From Bacteroidales bacterium (GTDB lineage Bacteria > Bacteroidota > Bacteroidia > Bacteroidales > FEN-979), in contig JAFGNY010000025.1 in NCBI GenBank assembly GCA_016926765.1, forward strand, positions 1-15,831: a DNA stretch of 15,831 nucleotides, written 5' to 3'. The notes under the pieces were generated by a model. The model saw only the letters and a program-made list of their open reading frames with translations, made no database searches and was not told the origin of the DNA. Below, in pieces: positions 14,001 through 15,831 of this stretch. Positions within the stretch are counted from its first letter, which is position 1; each line of letters opens with the position of its first letter. A program made the position numbers and the translations under genes.

Positions 14001-15125
14001 GGGAAAGTCTGCCTGAATGTCGTGGCTTACTCCCGCCATGATATTCAATTGATTGCGAAGGTTGTGTTCCAGATCGATTTTCAGGGTGAGGAGGGGAGAG
14101 TAGTCGGGATCCGGTTCAACGATATAGACACGGTTGTTCCACACACCCCCCTCTTCAAATGAGGAGGCCATGGCATGGTAAAGCACATAAAAATATCCCT
14201 GATCACTCCACCAGGCTCCGTAGGAATTTGCCAGCCTGAACCCGCCAAATTCCCAGTCACGGGCATCTACAAGGCCGTCTCCGGTGATGTCGATATCATT
14301 GGTGTATAGGCCGTCCTGGTTCAGGTCGTAGCGGATGGAATCATGGTATCCAACGATCGTCATTCCATGTGTGGGATAGTTGCCCCATTCCCTCATCACA
14401 AATTTGCCGGCTTCCGGAGTGTTAACCGGGAGGATAGCCCCTGTCATCACCGGGCTGGAAGCGGTGAAACAGCCGATACCCCCCGTGGGTGATCCATCGA
14501 AGTGGTCATAGAGGAACTGTTTCATCGTTTGGATCCCTTCGGCCGAGTTGATCCTGATTGCATAAATATTCCGGATGCGGTTTTTCATGGCGTGGTAATA
14601 CTTGTCGTACCCGTTGATCCATCCTGTCTCAAGTTGATTGGTGTCGGGACCAAAATCGGCAACGGTCATATGCCCCTGTTCCATCATGGCATGGAAGGTA
14701 TGCAGGAAATTGACGCCGGTGTATCGTTCGCCGTCATTGAAAAAGTGCCACATATAATGTGGAGGATACATGTTTTCAGGAGCTTTGCCGTTGACGTCCC
14801 TCAACCGGTTCATCTCGTAGGCGAAGGTGTAGGCTGTTCCGCAAAACTGCTGGCAAGTGAAGAATCCTTCCTGGTCGAGGATACCCGGAAACCAGGGATA
14901 ATAGCTGTTGTCGAGTGAATCGGGAAGGGTTTGGGAAAGGGCATCCGCGGGAAGTATCATGACAGGGATGCGGGAGGCTACAATGGAATCGTACGCCCGC
15001 TGGCCGGGATTGGAAGAATAAAAATCCACCTGTCTGTCAAGAGTCTGTGAAGTGAGGAGCCCGGGGAGGAGGCTCAGCCATCCTGCCAGGGAGAGAAACA
15101 AACTTTTAAACAGCAATCGGGTCAT
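11055..15125 (-). CDS. Secreted T9SS multidomain protein with papain-like (C1) peptidase domain
   Basis: 1356 residues. Residues 1 to ~26 are a Sec signal peptide (FLSLAGWLSLLPGLLTSQ). Residues ~70-340 form a C1-type cysteine peptidase domain: Q85, C91 in TCQQFCG, H253 in THGMTIVGY, N300 in LANSYGAWW. Two calcium-loop-like motifs lie between His and Asn (267-290). Then come a beta-sandwich region (~345-460), a module with LPFAFPFFGTFYDTLYVNAYG (~500-700), an Ig-like/CARDB-like region (~770-975, DAGETVDLVFTLTNQGSLPADD), a Rossmann-like region (~978-1175), a PKD domain (~1180-1262, WQWEFPGG, ETGLYDVILTISD) and a type A T9SS sorting domain (~1276-1356, LYPNPATN, GIYFVRV, KKLVIY). It is probably exported through the outer membrane and anchored or released. 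Substrate unknown. The first ATG gives the complete signal peptide. Confidence 0.85.
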   Translation of the reverse strand: MTRLLFKSLFLSLAGWLSLLPGLLTSQTLDRQVDFYSSNPGQRAYDSIVASRIPVMILPADALSQTLPDSLDNSYYPWFPGILDQEGFFTCQQFCGTAYTFAYEMNRLRDVNGKAPENMYPPHYMWHFFNDGERYTGVNFLHTFHAMMEQGHMTVADFGPDTNQLETGWINGYDKYYHAMKNRIRNIYAIRINSAEGIQTMKQFLYDHFDGSPTGGIGCFTASSPVMTGAILPVNTPEAGKFVMREWGNYPTHGMTIVGYHDSIRYDLNQDGLYTNDIDITGDGLVDARDWEFGGFRLANSYGAWWSDQGYFYVLYHAMASSFEEGGVWNNRVYIVEPDPDYSPLLTLKIDLEHNLRNQLNIMAGVSHDIQADFPDHVYQPIIFSNQGGPYYMQGFDSLPAQKRLEFGIDVTPLLSYVEPGVPAKFFLIVEERDPSNTGQGIVHEASFLHYDASTHVFPCSTTEVPINNQGTTILSTIGSVYYDCPEILNDELPPFSSGNYWADFQAQGGESPYTWSLHLPYQKLTGSTPYSPFTDEQLNPQSSGKPYATVPLPFAFPFFGTFYDTLYVNAYGMIHVTNDHLPYPYLCSPSDMFDYSLAIAPAFSWNFVIRQSDGDGMWMSTSPDSVRFRWQLSVSGAEAQTSVEFGMTLFPDGKTTFSYGDPTLGQNNLIVWTGISQGKKFNTVIDPIFDLEAESGNSYAWIPPMIPGIINLTPEGYLSITGADTNTLYDLPIRVTDSKGISADKLFQLSSGLNIRHELASNSGYLQFAEPASLDLEVTNITLVQMGEVTLNFYCDHPDLLITDSVASVTQIGAGQSVDLSGAFSFLLQSELPDNTSLPCRIVASSGGKRWEHHFFLPVSAVRMQVNGMEVQDGVNALLDAGETVDLVFTLTNQGSLPADDVMVSLSTEDEFMEILSSTTLSAGSMGEKSDYYAVFTLSSLRNTPSGHQADMELVVTYNTDDEIVYPCSLTIGTHPVALINLSTNTTSVPLMSHLMDSLNLGYNLYTSIPENLNIYPAAFFILGTSFPGSYGLTTDETNQLINYLTNGGNVYMESYASWYYGTGEMLEDIFQFSTERVTVYYFPALQGVNGTMTEGMEYDYLGSSAYAIFEVIPKGEGFALMNSEDDVPRCLEFAYAGENYKTIGTFKEFGQLVDSDPPSQKAILFKRYLDFLEVNIDGPFPFFHADTTHVCRWHTIHFTDDSFDNVTSWQWEFPGGIPASSTEQNPVVEYPETGLYDVILTISDGIHNQQMHKKNYIYISDCVGIEENTVVTDGIQLYPNPATNTVCLQVSEDLTSRLTIDLLDLRGIPVSHTVLSGLSQDIPLTLDISSFPPGIYFVRVLGEQKFYAKKLVIY

Positions 15126-15138
15126 TTGTAAGGAATTA

Positions 15139-15151
15139 AGATATCATATCT
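15139..15151. repeat. Inverted repeat AGATAT-C-ATATCT in the T9SS gene leader
   Basis: Six-base arms around one central base, 13 bases upstream of the T9SS gene ATG (15125, minus). Possible operator or RNA hairpin; the arms are A/T-rich, so the RNA stem would be weak. Confidence 0.5.
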
Positions 15152-15218
15152 GGGAAGACAATTCAACCTGGTGAAAAGTTGCTTTGAATTGTTAACTAAA
15201 TCCGGGAAACAATTCAAC
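15152..15218. promoter_or_regulatory. Three CAATTCAA/TTGAATTG boxes in the divergent spacer
   Basis: CAATTCAA at 15159-15166 and 15210-15217 (within GGGAAGACAATTCAAC and GGGAAACAATTCAAC), with the inverted form TTGAATTG at 15184-15191 almost exactly halfway. Gaps are 17 and 18 bases. This regular arrangement between two divergent cell-envelope genes looks like a regulator binding region. No convincing TAnnTTTG element is seen for either gene. Confidence 0.45.
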
Positions 15219-15274
15219 GAACGAAAGTACGTTTTTTTATTTTTACCACCTGTAGGACATATCTATTCAATTAT

Positions 15275-15831
15275 ATGTTTCGTCGATTCCTTTTCCTTTT
15301 ATCTGTTACTGCATTCCTCCTGATGATTTTTTCCTGTCATGAGACCGAAACCAGTCATGTGGCGGTCAATTGGTGGGACTCCCTCCATCAGGCTGAGAAA
15401 GATTCCGTTGTGTTGACACCCCTGTTGAATGCGTTGACAGCTTTTATTTCGACACGGGGCATAGATTCCAGTTCCACCAGTTTTCTGATCGTTGACGATA
15501 CAGAAGAGAATCCTGTTATCCTTGCTGAGTTTCACCAGAACCAGTTGCTGATCCCGGCTTCTGTGCAGAAGCTCCTTGTTACGGGTGCCGCACTGGAAAT
15601 TCTGGGAGACAAAGCAAAGAAAGATGTCACCACCACCAATCTGCAAAGTAATAATCACCTTGCTAATAAGCTGTTACAAACGATTGGCAAGGAAACCTAC
15701 GGCACCTATTCCTATTCGGATGGAATCCGTGCGGTGTTCCGGTTCTGGGAACAGAGAGGGATTGATATGTCAGGTGCCCGGATGGCGGATGGAAGCGGAC
15801 GTCGATATGATAATTTTTTAACTGCCCGCCA
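15275..15831 (+). CDS. PBP4/DacB-like (peptidase S13) lipoprotein, compact, 3' end outside the window
   Basis: 185 residues are visible with no stop. The N-terminus MFRRFLFLLSVTAFLLMIFSC is a lipoprotein signal with C21 as the lipidated residue. SxxK is at S96-K99 in IPASVQKLL, followed by VTGAALEILG, typical of S13 D-alanyl-D-alanine carboxypeptidases/endopeptidases. An SxN-type motif follows as S125-N-N127 in LQSNNHLANKLLQTIG, and MADGSGRRYDNFLT matches the S13 DGSGLSRxNxLT segment. The KTG box would lie beyond the window. The motifs are only 29 residues apart, whereas in E. coli PBP4 they are over 200 apart because of an inserted domain region. It presumably trims or cleaves peptidoglycan peptides in the periplasm. 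The gene is divergent from the T9SS gene. Confidence 0.82.
   Translation, partial: MFRRFLFLLSVTAFLLMIFSCHETETSHVAVNWWDSLHQAEKDSVVLTPLLNALTAFISTRGIDSSSTSFLIVDDTEENPVILAEFHQNQLLIPASVQKLLVTGAALEILGDKAKKDVTTTNLQSNNHLANKLLQTIGKETYGTYSYSDGIRAVFRFWEQRGIDMSGARMADGSGRRYDNFLTAR

Noticed and set aside
14811..14875. Possible loss of the catalytic cysteine (C-G-T-A-Y aligned to papain C22-G-S-C25-W)
   Set aside because: A better alignment puts Q85 and C91 exactly six residues apart, as papain Gln19 and Cys25, with the following helix QQFCGTAYTFAYEMN in register with family members. The active cysteine is then present.

Overview
The window looks like chromosomal DNA from a member of the Bacteroidota, probably an uncultured or environmental lineage. 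Three signs support this. The 1356-residue secreted protein ends in a type IX secretion sorting domain. Several genes are preceded by the Bacteroidota -7 promoter motif TAnnTTTG, and most genes lack a Shine-Dalgarno sequence. The suf operon has the sufB-C-D-S order. No rRNA, tRNA, CRISPR array, insertion sequence or phage gene is visible.

Layout. Bases 1-122 (minus) hold the 5' part of a four-helix-bundle (23S rRNA intervening-sequence type) protein gene, cut by the window edge. A repeat-bearing spacer follows, with an 8-bp tandem repeat of 11 units. Bases 378-7355 (plus) form a tight gene row: sufB, sufC, sufD, sufS, a GH13 alpha-amylase-family enzyme, sufE. A PspC-domain membrane protein gene lies on the opposite strand (7458-7658), and a SufT/MIP18-type (DUF59) gene runs forward at 7779-8096. 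Then come dxs (8296-10194) and a short-chain dehydrogenase (10263-11042). On the minus strand, 11055-15125 encodes a large secreted multidomain protein: a papain-like cysteine peptidase with Q85, C91, H253 and N300, then beta-sandwich modules, a Rossmann-like module, a PKD domain and a T9SS sorting domain. Divergent from it, a lipoprotein related to PBP4/DacB (peptidase S13) starts at 15275 and runs off the end.

How the genes work together. SufS and SufE mobilise sulfur, SufBCD is the scaffold on which Fe-S clusters are built, and a SufT-like protein helps maturation. Dxs starts the MEP isoprenoid pathway, whose last two enzymes (IspG, IspH) are Fe-S proteins, so its proximity makes sense but may be incidental. 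The GH13 enzyme between sufS and sufE has no obvious connection to Fe-S assembly.

The most unusual DNA-level feature is a set of different 7-9 bp tandem repeats. They start exactly at, or run into, the 3' ends of genes (GH13, sufE, pspC, sufT, dxs and perhaps sufB). Two of these spacers, after sufE and after sufT, share the same compound organisation. The most unusual protein-level features are the PBP4-like protein, in which the SxxK and SxN motifs are only 29 residues apart, and the multidomain T9SS peptidase with a calcium-loop-like insert between its catalytic His and Asn.
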